Shown here piece by piece: positions 39,155 to 48,293 of a stretch of 64,000 nt of DNA. Numbering within the stretch: position 1 is the first letter of the stretch; every line of letters begins with the position of its first letter. The translations under genes and the position numbers were made by a program. This DNA is from Cupriavidus plantarum (GTDB taxonomy: Bacteria; Pseudomonadota; Gammaproteobacteria; Burkholderiales; Burkholderiaceae), in assembly GCF_905397285.1 (NCBI RefSeq), contig NZ_CAJPUX010000010.1:22063-86062 (forward strand), read 5' to 3'. The notes below the pieces were generated by a model. That model made no database searches. It had not been told where the DNA came from and worked only from the letters and a program-made list of their open reading frames with translations.

Positions 39155-39296
39155 GGTGTCAGGCGGTAAATAGCAAAGGCTGTATTCTAGCGGATGGCCG
39201 CCTTCCGGCCGCCTTCCCCCCGTCTTCCGGCCGATCTCGGGTACGCCGCCGGCCGCGCGTCGCCGGCACCGTGCGTCTCCCTACACGTCACGTCGC

Positions 39297-39302
39297 TATA
39301 AT
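39297..39302 (+). promoter_or_regulatory. -10 box TATAAT of the UbiH-type gene
   Basis: A perfect TATAAT with a poor -35 region. Transcription would begin near 39309, which rules out the longest reading frame start at 39271 and supports the ATG at 39373. Confidence 0.5.
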
Positions 39303-39372
39303 CCCCCTCATGATCGGTCCGCCACGCGGGCGTGCCGCGCCACTGCCGTGCCAGCCCGCTGGCCCTCACTCT

Positions 39373-40635
39373 ATGTCGTCGACGTCCTCTTCTCGTTTCC
39401 AGATCGCCGTGGTCGGTGGCGGCATCGTCGGCAAGGCCTGCGCCTTGCTGCTCGCGCAACAGGGCATGCAGGTCGCGCTGATCGCGCCGCGCCCCGCCAG
39501 CGATACCGCGCGGACCGGCGAGGATGACTGGGACAGCCGGATCTACGCCTTCTCCGCCAGCTCGCAGGCCCTGCTCGAGCGCCTGCGCGTCTGGGAGGCG
39601 CTGGACCCCGCCCGCATGCAGCCCGTCCGCGACATGCGCGTGTTCGGCGACCAGAGCGCCGCCGAGTCCGATCCCACGCCCCATGGCGACCTGCATTTTT
39701 CGTCGTACGCCGCCGCCGTGCCGCAGCTGGCATGGATCATCGAATCCGGCCACGTCGAACGCACGCTCGACACCGCGCTGCGGTTTCAGCATCAGGTGCA
39801 GTGGTTCGACGACACGGGCGAGGTGTTCGAGCGCGATTGCGACGGCGTGACGCTCACGCTGGCCAGCGGCGCCCGCGTGCGCGCGGCCTGCGTGGTCGGC
39901 GCCGACGGTGCGCGCTCGTGGGTTCGCCAGCAGAGCCATATCTGCACCACCACGCGGCGCTATCGCCAGCTCGGCGTCGTGGCCAATTTCCGATGCGAAC
40001 TGCCGCATCACGACACCGCGTGGCAATGGTTCCTCGGCACGCCCGAGAAGCTCATGGCCGACGAGGAAGCCGAAAACGGCGAAATCCTCGCCATGCTGCC
40101 GCTGCCCGGCAACCGCGTGTCGATGGTCTGGTCCGCCGAGGAAGCGCACGCCCGCGAACTCGTCGCGCTGTCGCCCGAAGCCTTGGCGGCCACCGTGATG
40201 CAGGCGGCCGCGGGCGCCGTGGGCGCGCGCTTCGGCACGCTCCGCTGCATCACCCCGGCGCAGGGGTTTCCGCTGGTGCTGCAACGCGCCGAGCAGTTCG
40301 TGCAGCCGCACGTGGCGCTGGTCGGCGACGCCGCCCACGTCATCCACCCGCTGGCGGGGCAGGGCATGAACCTCGGGTTACGCGACGTCACGGAACTTGG
40401 GCGCGTCATGGCCGACAAAGAAGCGTTCCGTGGCGAAGGCGACCTGCGCCTGCTGCGCCGTTACGAGCGCGCGCGCGCGACCGACCTGCTTTCCCTCACC
40501 GCGGCGACGGACGGCCTGCATCGCCTGTTCTCGCTGCCCGGCAGCCCCGCGCGCGTCATGCGCAACCTGGGCATCCGCGCGGTGGGCAGGCAGTCGATGC
40601 TCAAGCAGTTTCTGATCGGCCGCGCGCTGGGCTGA
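39373..40635 (+). CDS. FAD-dependent aromatic hydroxylase, UbiH/UbiF family
   Basis: A 420-residue flavoprotein. The dinucleotide motif GGGIVG is at 15-20. DSRIYAFSASS is a UbiH-family segment, and GDAAHVIHPLAGQGMNLGLRD is the second FAD motif. Members hydroxylate the ring during ubiquinone synthesis. The exact position (C1, C5 or C6) cannot be read. The start was chosen because a TATAAT lies at 39297. A DsbC-type gene follows after 75 bp. Confidence 0.88.
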   Translation: MSSTSSSRFQIAVVGGGIVGKACALLLAQQGMQVALIAPRPASDTARTGEDDWDSRIYAFSASSQALLERLRVWEALDPARMQPVRDMRVFGDQSAAESDPTPHGDLHFSSYAAAVPQLAWIIESGHVERTLDTALRFQHQVQWFDDTGEVFERDCDGVTLTLASGARVRAACVVGADGARSWVRQQSHICTTTRRYRQLGVVANFRCELPHHDTAWQWFLGTPEKLMADEEAENGEILAMLPLPGNRVSMVWSAEEAHARELVALSPEALAATVMQAAAGAVGARFGTLRCITPAQGFPLVLQRAEQFVQPHVALVGDAAHVIHPLAGQGMNLGLRDVTELGRVMADKEAFRGEGDLRLLRRYERARATDLLSLTAATDGLHRLFSLPGSPARVMRNLGIRAVGRQSMLKQFLIGRALG

Positions 40636-40710
40636 ACGGCGACACCCATCAATATCAATATCTATCGGACGGGCAAACGCGAAACGCACCCGCCGCTATC
40701 TGGAGTCACC

Positions 40711-41469
40711 ATGTTGCAAACGTTCCGCCGCAAATCGCTCCGCGCGACCGCGGCCGTCACCCTGGCGGGCGGTCTCGCTGCCGCCGGCTACGCGCTGCAT
40801 GCGCTTGCCGCGGACGAACCCAGCACCGCGACCATCAAGGCGACCATCGAGAAAATGGTGGGCGGCCGCGCCGAAGTGCGAAGCGTCACCAAGACACCGG
40901 TGCCGGGCCTGTATGAAGTGAGCCTCGGCAACCAGGTGGTGTACACCGATGCGACCGGCCGCTATATCCTCAACGGCGAACTGATCGACACCAAGACGAG
41001 CACGAACCTGACCGAAGAGCGCGTCGCGGAACTGAACCGCATCAAATGGTCGGACCTGCCGCTGTCGCGCGCGGTCAAGTGGTCGAAGGGCGACGGCAGC
41101 CGGACCATCGCCGTGTTCTCCGATCCGAACTGCCCGTACTGCAAGCGCATCGAACAGACCTTCCAGCAGATGGACAACATCACGGTGTACACCTTCCTGT
41201 ACCCCGTGCTGTCGCCTGACTCGACGCAGAAGTCCAGGCAGATCTGGTGCGCGAGCGACCGCCAGAAGGCGTGGCGCGACTGGATGCTGAATCACGTGGC
41301 GGTGACGGGCAAGTCCGACTGCAAGAATCCGATCGACGACAACCTCAAGCTCGGCCAGAGCATGAACGTAACCGGTACGCCGGCGATCTTCTTCACCGAC
41401 GGCTCGCGCATTCCTGGCGCGGCCGATGTTGGCACGCTGGAGCGCAAGTTCGCCAGCCTCAAGAAATAA
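40711..41469 (+). CDS. periplasmic disulfide isomerase, DsbC family
   Basis: A 252-residue exported protein with a basic signal peptide (RRKSLRATAAVTLAGG) and cleavage near LAA around residue 34. The N-terminal dimerisation domain is followed by a thioredoxin fold with active site C141-P-Y-C144. The cis-Pro loop is in GTPAIFFTDG. It should rearrange wrong disulfide bonds in the periplasm. It lies 25 bp ahead of the AcuI-type gene, behind AGAGGAG. Confidence 0.92.
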   Translation: MLQTFRRKSLRATAAVTLAGGLAAAGYALHALAADEPSTATIKATIEKMVGGRAEVRSVTKTPVPGLYEVSLGNQVVYTDATGRYILNGELIDTKTSTNLTEERVAELNRIKWSDLPLSRAVKWSKGDGSRTIAVFSDPNCPYCKRIEQTFQQMDNITVYTFLYPVLSPDSTQKSRQIWCASDRQKAWRDWMLNHVAVTGKSDCKNPIDDNLKLGQSMNVTGTPAIFFTDGSRIPGAADVGTLERKFASLKK

Positions 41470-41493
41470 GCACAACACAATAGAGGAGACATC

Positions 41494-42495
41494 ATGACGT
41501 TCAACGCCCTGCTGCTGACACAGGCCGACGGCAAGACGGAAGCCGCGGTCACCGCGCTCGACGACAGCCAGCTGCCCGAAGATGGCGACGTGGTCGTTGC
41601 CGTCGACTACTCGACTATCAACTACAAGGACGGTCTCGCGATTACGGGCCGCGCCCCCGTCGTGCGCAAATGGCCGATGGTGGCCGGTATCGACGGTGCG
41701 GGCACCGTGGTGTCGTCGAGCCATCCGAAGTGGCAGGCGGGCGACAAGGTCGTACTCAACGGCTTTGGCGTAGGCGAAACGCACTGGGGCTGCCTGTCGC
41801 AGCGCGCGAAACTCAAGGGCGACTGGCTCGTGAAACTGCCCGATGCGTTCACCGCGAAGCAGGCGATGGCCATCGGCACGGCGGGCTACACGGCGATGCT
41901 GTCCGTGCTCGCGCTCGAGCGCGGCGGCGTCAATGGTCCTGTGCGGCCCGGCGATGGCGACATCCTCGTCACGGGAGCTTCGGGCGGCGTCGGTTCCGTG
42001 GCGATCGCGGTGCTGTCGAAGCTCGGCTATCGCGTGACGGCGTCCACCGGCAAGACCGCCGAAGCGGACTTCCTGCGCGCGCTAGGCGCGGCCGACGTGA
42101 TCGATCGCGCCGAACTTGGCGTGCCGGGCAAGCCCCTTCAAAAGGAGCGCTGGGCAGCGGTCATCGACTCGGTGGGTTCGCACACGCTCGTCAATGCCTG
42201 CGCGCAGGTGCGTTACGGCGGCGTCGTCACGGCGTGCGGGCTGGCGCAGGGCATGGACTTTCCGGCATCGGTGGCACCGTTCATCCTGCGCGGCGTGACG
42301 CTGGCCGGCATCGACAGCGTGATGGCCGCGATGCCGCTGCGCGAACGCGCATGGGCGCGTCTGGCCGAGGATCTCGCGCCGGACCGCCTGCAGGCGATCA
42401 CGCACGAGGTCAGGCTCGCGGAGGCGGTCGACGCGGGTCACAAGATCGTGGAAGGCGGCATGCGCGGCCGCGTGGTCGTGAACGTGAACGGCTGA
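41494..42495 (+). CDS. acrylyl-CoA reductase-type MDR oxidoreductase (AcuI/YhdH)
   Basis: A 333-residue medium-chain reductase with no zinc ligands. The N-terminal segment VDYSTINYKDGLAITGRAP is typical of the YhdH/AcuI group, and the Rossmann motif ASGGVGSVA lies near 163-171. AcuI reduces acrylyl-CoA to propionyl-CoA with NADPH. The real substrate here is unproven. It may be co-transcribed with the dsbC-type gene, though no functional link is evident. Confidence 0.88.
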   Translation: MTFNALLLTQADGKTEAAVTALDDSQLPEDGDVVVAVDYSTINYKDGLAITGRAPVVRKWPMVAGIDGAGTVVSSSHPKWQAGDKVVLNGFGVGETHWGCLSQRAKLKGDWLVKLPDAFTAKQAMAIGTAGYTAMLSVLALERGGVNGPVRPGDGDILVTGASGGVGSVAIAVLSKLGYRVTASTGKTAEADFLRALGAADVIDRAELGVPGKPLQKERWAAVIDSVGSHTLVNACAQVRYGGVVTACGLAQGMDFPASVAPFILRGVTLAGIDSVMAAMPLRERAWARLAEDLAPDRLQAITHEVRLAEAVDAGHKIVEGGMRGRVVVNVNG

Positions 42496-42538
42496 GCGTT
42501 CGCCGACGGTCGCCGGGCGTGGCGCTACAATCTTGGCC

Positions 42539-44344
42539 ATGACGCCGATCCGCTACGCCATCGCCCCTCTCCATCCGGAAGCGCATCTGTTCGCCGTGAC
42601 CGTCACGGTGGACGCTCCGGATCCCGAAGGCCAGACCTTCTCGCTGCCTGCCTGGATTCCGGGCAGCTACATGATTCGCGAGTTCGCGCGAAACATCGTC
42701 CGCATCCGCGCCGACGATGCGCGCGGCGAGGTCGCGCTGACCAAGGTCGACAAGCAGACCTGGGAAGCCGCGCCCTGCGAAGGTCCGATCTCGCTGCGCT
42801 ACGAGGTCTACGCGTGGGACCTGTCGGTCCGCAGCGCGCACCTCGACACGACGCACGGTTTCTTCAATGGCAGCTCGGTATTCCTGCGCGTCGACGGCCA
42901 GCAGGACCGGCCGTGCATCGTCGAGATCGCGCAACCGGCTAGCGATGCTTACGCCAATTGGCGCGTGGCGACCTCGATGCCCGAGGCTCGCGGCCGCGAC
43001 GGCGCCAAGCGGTACGGCTTCGGCCGCTATCAGGTCGCCGACTATGACGAGCTCGTCGATCATCCCGTGGAAATGGGCGAGTTCACGCTCGGCACGTTCA
43101 AGGCGTGCGGCGCCCAGCATGATGTCGTCTTCACTGGGCGCGTGCCCGGCCTCGATCTGCAACGCGTCTGCCGCGACCTGAAGCAGATCTGCGAAGCACA
43201 GATCCGCTTGTTCGAGCCGCGCTCCGCCCGTGCCCCGTTCCTCGACAGCAACCGCCGCTACGTGTTCATGACGATGGTCACGACCGATGGCTACGGCGGC
43301 CTGGAGCATCGCGCGAGCACCGCGCTGATGTGCGCGCGCGCCGATCTGCCCGTGCGCGGCAACAGCGAGACCAGCGACGGCTACCGGACCTTCCTCGGCC
43401 TGTGCAGTCACGAGTATTTCCATACGTGGAACGTCAAGCGCATCAAGCCCGCGGCGTTCGTGCCGTATCGCCTCGATGAGGAGAGCTACACGCCGCTGCT
43501 GTGGCTGTTCGAAGGTTTCACCAGCTACTACGACGACCTGATCCTCGCGCGCACGGGCCTGATCGACACCAAGCAGTACGTCGAGATGATCACCAAGACG
43601 TGGAACGGCGTGCTGCGCGGTAACGGCCGCACCAAGCAAAGCGTGGCGGCCAGTTCGTTCGACGCGTGGACCAAGTATTACCGGCAGGACGAGAACGCGC
43701 CGAACGCGATCGTCAGCTACTACACCAAGGGCTCGCTGGTCGCGCTCGCGCTCGACCTGACGATCCGCGAGAAAACGGCCGGCCGCCGGTCGCTCGACGA
43801 CATCATGCGCGCGCTGTGGCAACGCTACGGCCGCGACTTCTACGCGCCGGGCCATGAACAGCGCGGCGTCACGGAAGCCGGGGTCTATGCGCTGTTCGAC
43901 GAGGTCAGCGGTCTGCGCCTCGGTACGCTGCTGCGCGCGTTGACGGAAGGCACGGGCGAGATCGGCCTCGTGCCGCTGCTGCGCGCGTTCGGCATCAAGG
44001 CGGAGGCGCAGAAGGCCACCACCGCGGCCTCGCTCGGCATCAAGACGCGCGTTGAAGAGGGCTGGGTGCGCGTGACGCAGGTGCTCGACGATGGCGCGGG
44101 GCAGGCCGCAGGCGTCTCGGCGGGCGATCTGCTGGCGGCGATCGACGGCCTGCGCGTGACGGGTGGCCAGCTCGACAAGCTGCTGGCGCGCTATCGCGCC
44201 GGCGATCGGGCCGAACTGCATGTCTTCCGCCGCGACGAACTGCACGTGCTGCCCGTCAAGCTCGGCCGCGAACCCGCCACGCAGTACCGCGTCACGGTCG
44301 AGGAGGGCCGCCACGCCTTGCGCGCACGCTGGCTCGGTCAATAA
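42539..44344 (+). CDS. M61-family metallopeptidase with PDZ domain
   Basis: A 601-residue glycyl aminopeptidase-type protein. The zinc motif HEYFH is at 291-295 within CSHEYFHTWNVKRIKP, with the third ligand Glu in LWLFEGFTSYYDD. The C-terminal 100 residues are a PDZ domain (VLDDGAGQAAGVSAGDLLAAIDG). No signal peptide is visible, so it is likely cytosolic. A TACAAT box at 42526-42531 lies only seven bases ahead of the ATG with no ribosome site, so the mRNA may be leaderless. Confidence 0.92.
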   Translation: MTPIRYAIAPLHPEAHLFAVTVTVDAPDPEGQTFSLPAWIPGSYMIREFARNIVRIRADDARGEVALTKVDKQTWEAAPCEGPISLRYEVYAWDLSVRSAHLDTTHGFFNGSSVFLRVDGQQDRPCIVEIAQPASDAYANWRVATSMPEARGRDGAKRYGFGRYQVADYDELVDHPVEMGEFTLGTFKACGAQHDVVFTGRVPGLDLQRVCRDLKQICEAQIRLFEPRSARAPFLDSNRRYVFMTMVTTDGYGGLEHRASTALMCARADLPVRGNSETSDGYRTFLGLCSHEYFHTWNVKRIKPAAFVPYRLDEESYTPLLWLFEGFTSYYDDLILARTGLIDTKQYVEMITKTWNGVLRGNGRTKQSVAASSFDAWTKYYRQDENAPNAIVSYYTKGSLVALALDLTIREKTAGRRSLDDIMRALWQRYGRDFYAPGHEQRGVTEAGVYALFDEVSGLRLGTLLRALTEGTGEIGLVPLLRAFGIKAEAQKATTAASLGIKTRVEEGWVRVTQVLDDGAGQAAGVSAGDLLAAIDGLRVTGGQLDKLLARYRAGDRAELHVFRRDELHVLPVKLGREPATQYRVTVEEGRHALRARWLGQ

Positions 44345-44359
44345 CCCAAGGGGCGGCGC

Positions 44360-46855
44360 GTGTCACCGAACGCCGCCCGCACGCCTCGCCCCATGGAATA
44401 CGCGCACGATCCCCGCACGTTCCTGTTTTCCCACTACATCTACCGTGGCCTGCGTTCGGCCACGGGCGTCATCGGCATTACGCTGCTCGCGATGCAGGTC
44501 ATGGACCTGCCGAGCGCGATGGTCGTCTCCATCGGCGCGCTCTGCACGAGCCTGATGGATCTGCCTAGCCCGCTGAACCACAAGTTCAACGAGATGCTGG
44601 CCAGTGTGCTGCTGTGCACGGGCGTGGCGCTGATCGTCGCGCTCGCCGTGCCGTTTCCGCGCGTGATGCCGTTCGTGCTGGTCGCCGTCACGTTCTTCGC
44701 GGGCATGCTGACGGTGTATGGCAACAAGACGATGTCGCTGCAATTCTCGGCGCTGTTCGTCATGACGCTGACGGTCAACGAAGAGTTCGTCGTGCGCAAG
44801 GCCATCGAGCACACGGCGCTGTTCGGTGCCGGCGCCACGGCGTACCTGATCTACGCGATGGCCGTGAGCTGGATCACGGAGCAGCGCACGCGGCAGCAGA
44901 TTCTTGCGGAAGCGCTCTACGAAATTTCCGGCTACCTCGAGATCAAGTCCGCGTTCTACGATGCCGGTAACGACTTCGACGAGCAGTTCAACCGGCTCGT
45001 ACGGCAGCAGATGGTCGTCGCGGAGCGGCAGCAGGCGGCACGCGACCTCGTCCTGCGCGGCAACAAGACCCTGCACGACGGGCTGCTCGTGCAGGTGCAC
45101 CTGCGCATGCTCGATCTGTACGAGTACGTGCTGTCAACGAATACCGACTATCAGATGCTGCGGCAGACCTTCGGCGGCACGCCGGTGCTCGACCTGCTGC
45201 GCGACCTCGTTCGCAAGATGTCGCAGGACGTCGAAGACATTGCGTTCGACGTGACGCGTGGGCGCCCGTCGTATGCCACGGTCGATTACGCGCCGACCAT
45301 CAAGCGGGTGGAAGAGGAGATTGCGCAGCTGCGCCATCACCATATCCCGGCCGCGGCGATGACCGCGCTGTCCGATACGCTCGACATGATCAAGGGCGCC
45401 ATCACACTGATCGGCCAGTTGCACGAGGCGTCGCGTACGCCCGTCGAGCCGGCCAAGGTGCTGCCGGGCTCGGACATGACCCCATTCCTGACGCGCCAGA
45501 AGTACGAGTTCGGCGTCATTCGCGACAACCTGAACTGGCGGTCGCCGGCGTTTCGTTTCTCGCTGCGCATCACGATGGCGGTCGCCGTGGGGCTGTGGAT
45601 CGGCGACCATCTGCCGTATGCCTCGCATGGCTACTGGATCCTGCTGACGATCGTCGTGATCCTCAAGCCGAACTTCAGCATGACCAAGCAGCGCTACAAC
45701 GATCGTCTGATCGGTACGCTGATCGGCTGCATCATCAGCGTCGTGATCCTGCGTTTCGTGCACGACCCGCTGCTGTTGCTGGGCGTGCTGTTCCTCGCGC
45801 TCGTGGCGAGCGCGACGTTCGTGACCATCAAGTACCGCTATACGGCCATCGCGGCGTGCGTGCAGGTGCTCATTCAGATCAACCTGCTGGCGCCCGGAAG
45901 CCAGACGGTTGTCGTGGAGCGGCTGATCGACACGGTGATTGGCGGGGTGGTGGCGTCGATCTTCAGCTTCGTGCTGCCCAGCTGGGAATACCGCGCGATT
46001 CCCAAGCTCGTGGAGAGCGTGTTGCAGGCCAACCGTCGGTATATCGCCGCCACGCGGGACCTGCTGTTGCGCAAGAGCAGCGACGACTATGCCTATCGCG
46101 TGCAGCGCAAGCAGTTCATGGACAGCCTGTCGGCGCTGATCTCGTCGTTCCAGCGCATGCTGGACGAACCGCGGAGCCGGCACCGCGCGGTGGATAACCT
46201 GAATCGGTTCATCTTGCAGAACTATCTGGTGGCCGCCCATATCGCGGCCGCGCGGATTCAGGTGCGGCAGCATTATGCGGAGCTCGATCTCCCTGCCGCG
46301 GAAGCGGCGGTGGCGGAGGCGACCGATGCGGCGACACGTAGTCTGGAGCTGGCGAGCGAGCGGCTCATGGGCGAGGAGATCCATGGCGCGCGCGGTGTGG
46401 GCTTCATCCGTACACCGGGCGAAGTCGCCGTCGCTGGCCTCGCCGCGACGGAGGCGGGTGCCGCCGACGTGATGCTGTCATCGACGGATGCGGTGGCGCC
46501 CGCGCGGGAAGAGGTGCTTTCGAATCAGGCACCGGAAGCGCAGGAGGACGCCAGGGCGGAAGCCTTGGCCGAGGCGGCCCAGGCGGAAGCCGAAGCCGAT
46601 GCCGCCAGCGAACGCCGCGCGCGCCTCGCGGACTCCGCGGACCGCCGCAAGGCGGAGGTACTGGTTCAGGCGGCGACGTCGGGCGAACTGGGCGCCAACG
46701 ACATGGCGAAGGCGGACGGCGGCTCGACGGCAAGCTCAACCGGCCGCGCGGCCAACGCGCTGCTCGAGCGCCGGCTGCGGGCACTGCGGGAGGACACGGC
46801 GAAGATCGCGCTGCGGACGGGGGCCATCGGGCGGGCCATGCGGAAAGAGGATTGA
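44360..46855 (+). CDS. FUSC-family inner-membrane protein (YccS/AaeB-like)
   Basis: An 831-residue protein with two sets of about six membrane helices (residues about 25-175 and 395-545) separated by a soluble helical region, the usual FUSC layout. HGYWILLTIVVILKPNFSMTKQRYNDRLIGT marks the second half. Family members are linked to export of aromatic acids or to membrane stress, but this one has no adaptor gene nearby. The last 150 residues are a low-complexity Ala/Glu/Arg helix. GTG at 44360 follows AAGGGGCG; an ATG at 44393 lacks a ribosome site. Confidence 0.88.
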   Translation: MSPNAARTPRPMEYAHDPRTFLFSHYIYRGLRSATGVIGITLLAMQVMDLPSAMVVSIGALCTSLMDLPSPLNHKFNEMLASVLLCTGVALIVALAVPFPRVMPFVLVAVTFFAGMLTVYGNKTMSLQFSALFVMTLTVNEEFVVRKAIEHTALFGAGATAYLIYAMAVSWITEQRTRQQILAEALYEISGYLEIKSAFYDAGNDFDEQFNRLVRQQMVVAERQQAARDLVLRGNKTLHDGLLVQVHLRMLDLYEYVLSTNTDYQMLRQTFGGTPVLDLLRDLVRKMSQDVEDIAFDVTRGRPSYATVDYAPTIKRVEEEIAQLRHHHIPAAAMTALSDTLDMIKGAITLIGQLHEASRTPVEPAKVLPGSDMTPFLTRQKYEFGVIRDNLNWRSPAFRFSLRITMAVAVGLWIGDHLPYASHGYWILLTIVVILKPNFSMTKQRYNDRLIGTLIGCIISVVILRFVHDPLLLLGVLFLALVASATFVTIKYRYTAIAACVQVLIQINLLAPGSQTVVVERLIDTVIGGVVASIFSFVLPSWEYRAIPKLVESVLQANRRYIAATRDLLLRKSSDDYAYRVQRKQFMDSLSALISSFQRMLDEPRSRHRAVDNLNRFILQNYLVAAHIAAARIQVRQHYAELDLPAAEAAVAEATDAATRSLELASERLMGEEIHGARGVGFIRTPGEVAVAGLAATEAGAADVMLSSTDAVAPAREEVLSNQAPEAQEDARAEALAEAAQAEAEADAASERRARLADSADRRKAEVLVQAATSGELGANDMAKADGGSTASSTGRAANALLERRLRALREDTAKIALRTGAIGRAMRKED

Positions 46856-46866
46856 GGAGCGGGGGG

Positions 46867-46893
46867 AGAGGGCGAAGAGGGCGAAGAGGGCGG
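46867..46893. repeat. 9-bp tandem purine repeat
   Basis: Three copies of AGAGGGCGA (the last with one change), just after the FUSC stop. With the pyrimidine repeat that follows it can pair into a long imperfect hairpin between the convergent genes. Confidence 0.65.
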
Positions 46894-46900
46894 AGAGGCG

Positions 46901-46937
46901 GCCTCACTCCTCCTCCGGCTGCCTCACTCCTCCTCCG
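46901..46937. repeat. 20-bp period pyrimidine duplication at the ABC ATPase 3' end
   Basis: GCCTCACTCCTCCTCCG occurs at 46901-46917 and again at 46921-46937. The second copy holds the stop and last Glu codons of the ABC ATPase gene, so its 3' end has been duplicated downstream. Confidence 0.75.
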
Positions 46938-48276
46938 CCTCCGGCAACGTCAACATGCCGCTGTTGTACTGGTAAGCGTAAATCTCCCCATACCGCCCCC
47001 AGGCAATCGCCACCGCCAACACCCGCTCCGCTTCCTCGGGCTTGAGAAACGCCTCGAGCTCGCGCAACACCTGCTCCTCCCCGACCTCCCCATCCTCGGC
47101 GGCTTCGAGCTCTCGCCGGATATGCGCGGCCAGTGCCACGTGCAGCAGCACCTGACGGCCGAACAGCACCTTGCGCTCCGCAGGCTCGGCGGCATAGTAC
47201 GCACGCCCCAGAGACGTGGCCGTGATGTCGCCGCGCTCGAGCGTAGCCAGATGCAGCAACTGCAGCGCCTCGCATGCGGGCAACAACTCATCGTCGGTGA
47301 GGCCAGCCTCTTCAGCCAGATGCGGCAGATCGGCACGCCCAAGGAACGGCGCCTCCAGCAGCAGATCGAGAATCCCTTCCATCCGGCTGATATCCGCATT
47401 GGGCAGACGGAACCCGATCTGCTGCGCCGCCGCCAGCGTCGCCATCCGGGGTCCCATCGCCGCAGGGGACGTCATCAACGCATAGACCTCGTCGATCAAC
47501 GCCCGTACCTGCGCATCGTCCCGATTCCGCGGCCGCGGAAAAGACACCCGAACTTCAGCCCGCACCCGCCCCGGATCGCTCGACAAGATCACGATGCGGT
47601 CCGCCATCATTACGGCCTCTTCGATGTTGTGCGAAACGATCAGAATGCTGCGAATGTTCGCGCGCCCCGATTCCCAGAGGTCGATCATCTCGTCCCGCAG
47701 CGTCTCGCCCGTGAGCACATCGAGCGCGGAGAACGCTTCGTCCATGAGCAACAGATCCGGCTCCGTCACAAGCGCCCGGGCAATTCCGACCCGCTGCCGC
47801 ATGCCTCCGGACAACTCGCGCGGCAACGCGCTGTTGAAGCCCGACAAGCCGATCAACTCGATCGCCGCCTCGGCCCGCCGTGCCCGCTCCGCCTTGGGCA
47901 CCCCCTGCGCCTCGAGCCCAAGCTCGACGTTCTGCTGCACGGACAGCCACGGAAACAGCGCGAACGATTGGAACACCATCGCGATGCCTTCCGCGGCCCC
48001 CGCCAGCGGCGCCCCGCGAAAGCGCACCTCGCCGTGATCGCTGGGGACGAGCCCCGCCATGATCCGCAGCAACGTGGACTTGCCCGACCCCGAGCGCCCG
48101 AGCATCGCCACGATCTCGCCCTCGCGCAAAGTCAGGTTCACGCCCTCCAGCACCGCCCGATCCGTACGGTCCGCGGTGCGAAACACCTTGCCCACATTGC
48201 GCAGTTCGATCACCGGCGCCTTCGCTTCCGCCTTGCCCGCCACGCCCGCGACGATCTTGTCCTGATCCGCCATCAT
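46924..48276 (-). CDS. anion-type ABC transporter ATP-binding protein with AAA-associated C-terminal domain
   Basis: A 450-residue protein. The first 260 residues are a NitT/TauT-like ATPase: Walker A GRSGSGKST at 60-68, signature LSGGMRQ at 155-161, and Walker B LLLMDE at 175-180. The last 150 residues form the extra domain known as AAA-associated or COG4754-like, seen only in this transporter group. The stop is followed by a duplicated copy of the gene end. It lies 17 bp after the permease gene on the minus strand. No substrate-binding protein is nearby. Confidence 0.9.
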   Translation of the reverse strand: MMADQDKIVAGVAGKAEAKAPVIELRNVGKVFRTADRTDRAVLEGVNLTLREGEIVAMLGRSGSGKSTLLRIMAGLVPSDHGEVRFRGAPLAGAAEGIAMVFQSFALFPWLSVQQNVELGLEAQGVPKAERARRAEAAIELIGLSGFNSALPRELSGGMRQRVGIARALVTEPDLLLMDEAFSALDVLTGETLRDEMIDLWESGRANIRSILIVSHNIEEAVMMADRIVILSSDPGRVRAEVRVSFPRPRNRDDAQVRALIDEVYALMTSPAAMGPRMATLAAAQQIGFRLPNADISRMEGILDLLLEAPFLGRADLPHLAEEAGLTDDELLPACEALQLLHLATLERGDITATSLGRAYYAAEPAERKVLFGRQVLLHVALAAHIRRELEAAEDGEVGEEQVLRELEAFLKPEEAERVLAVAIAWGRYGEIYAYQYNSGMLTLPEAEEE

Positions 48277-48293
48277 CCCATCCCCACCGAGGC

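Noticed and set aside
42410..44341. A 643-residue minus-strand frame opposite the M61 peptidase.
   Set aside because: It is an antisense shadow; the M61 zinc motif and PDZ domain on the plus strand are clear.
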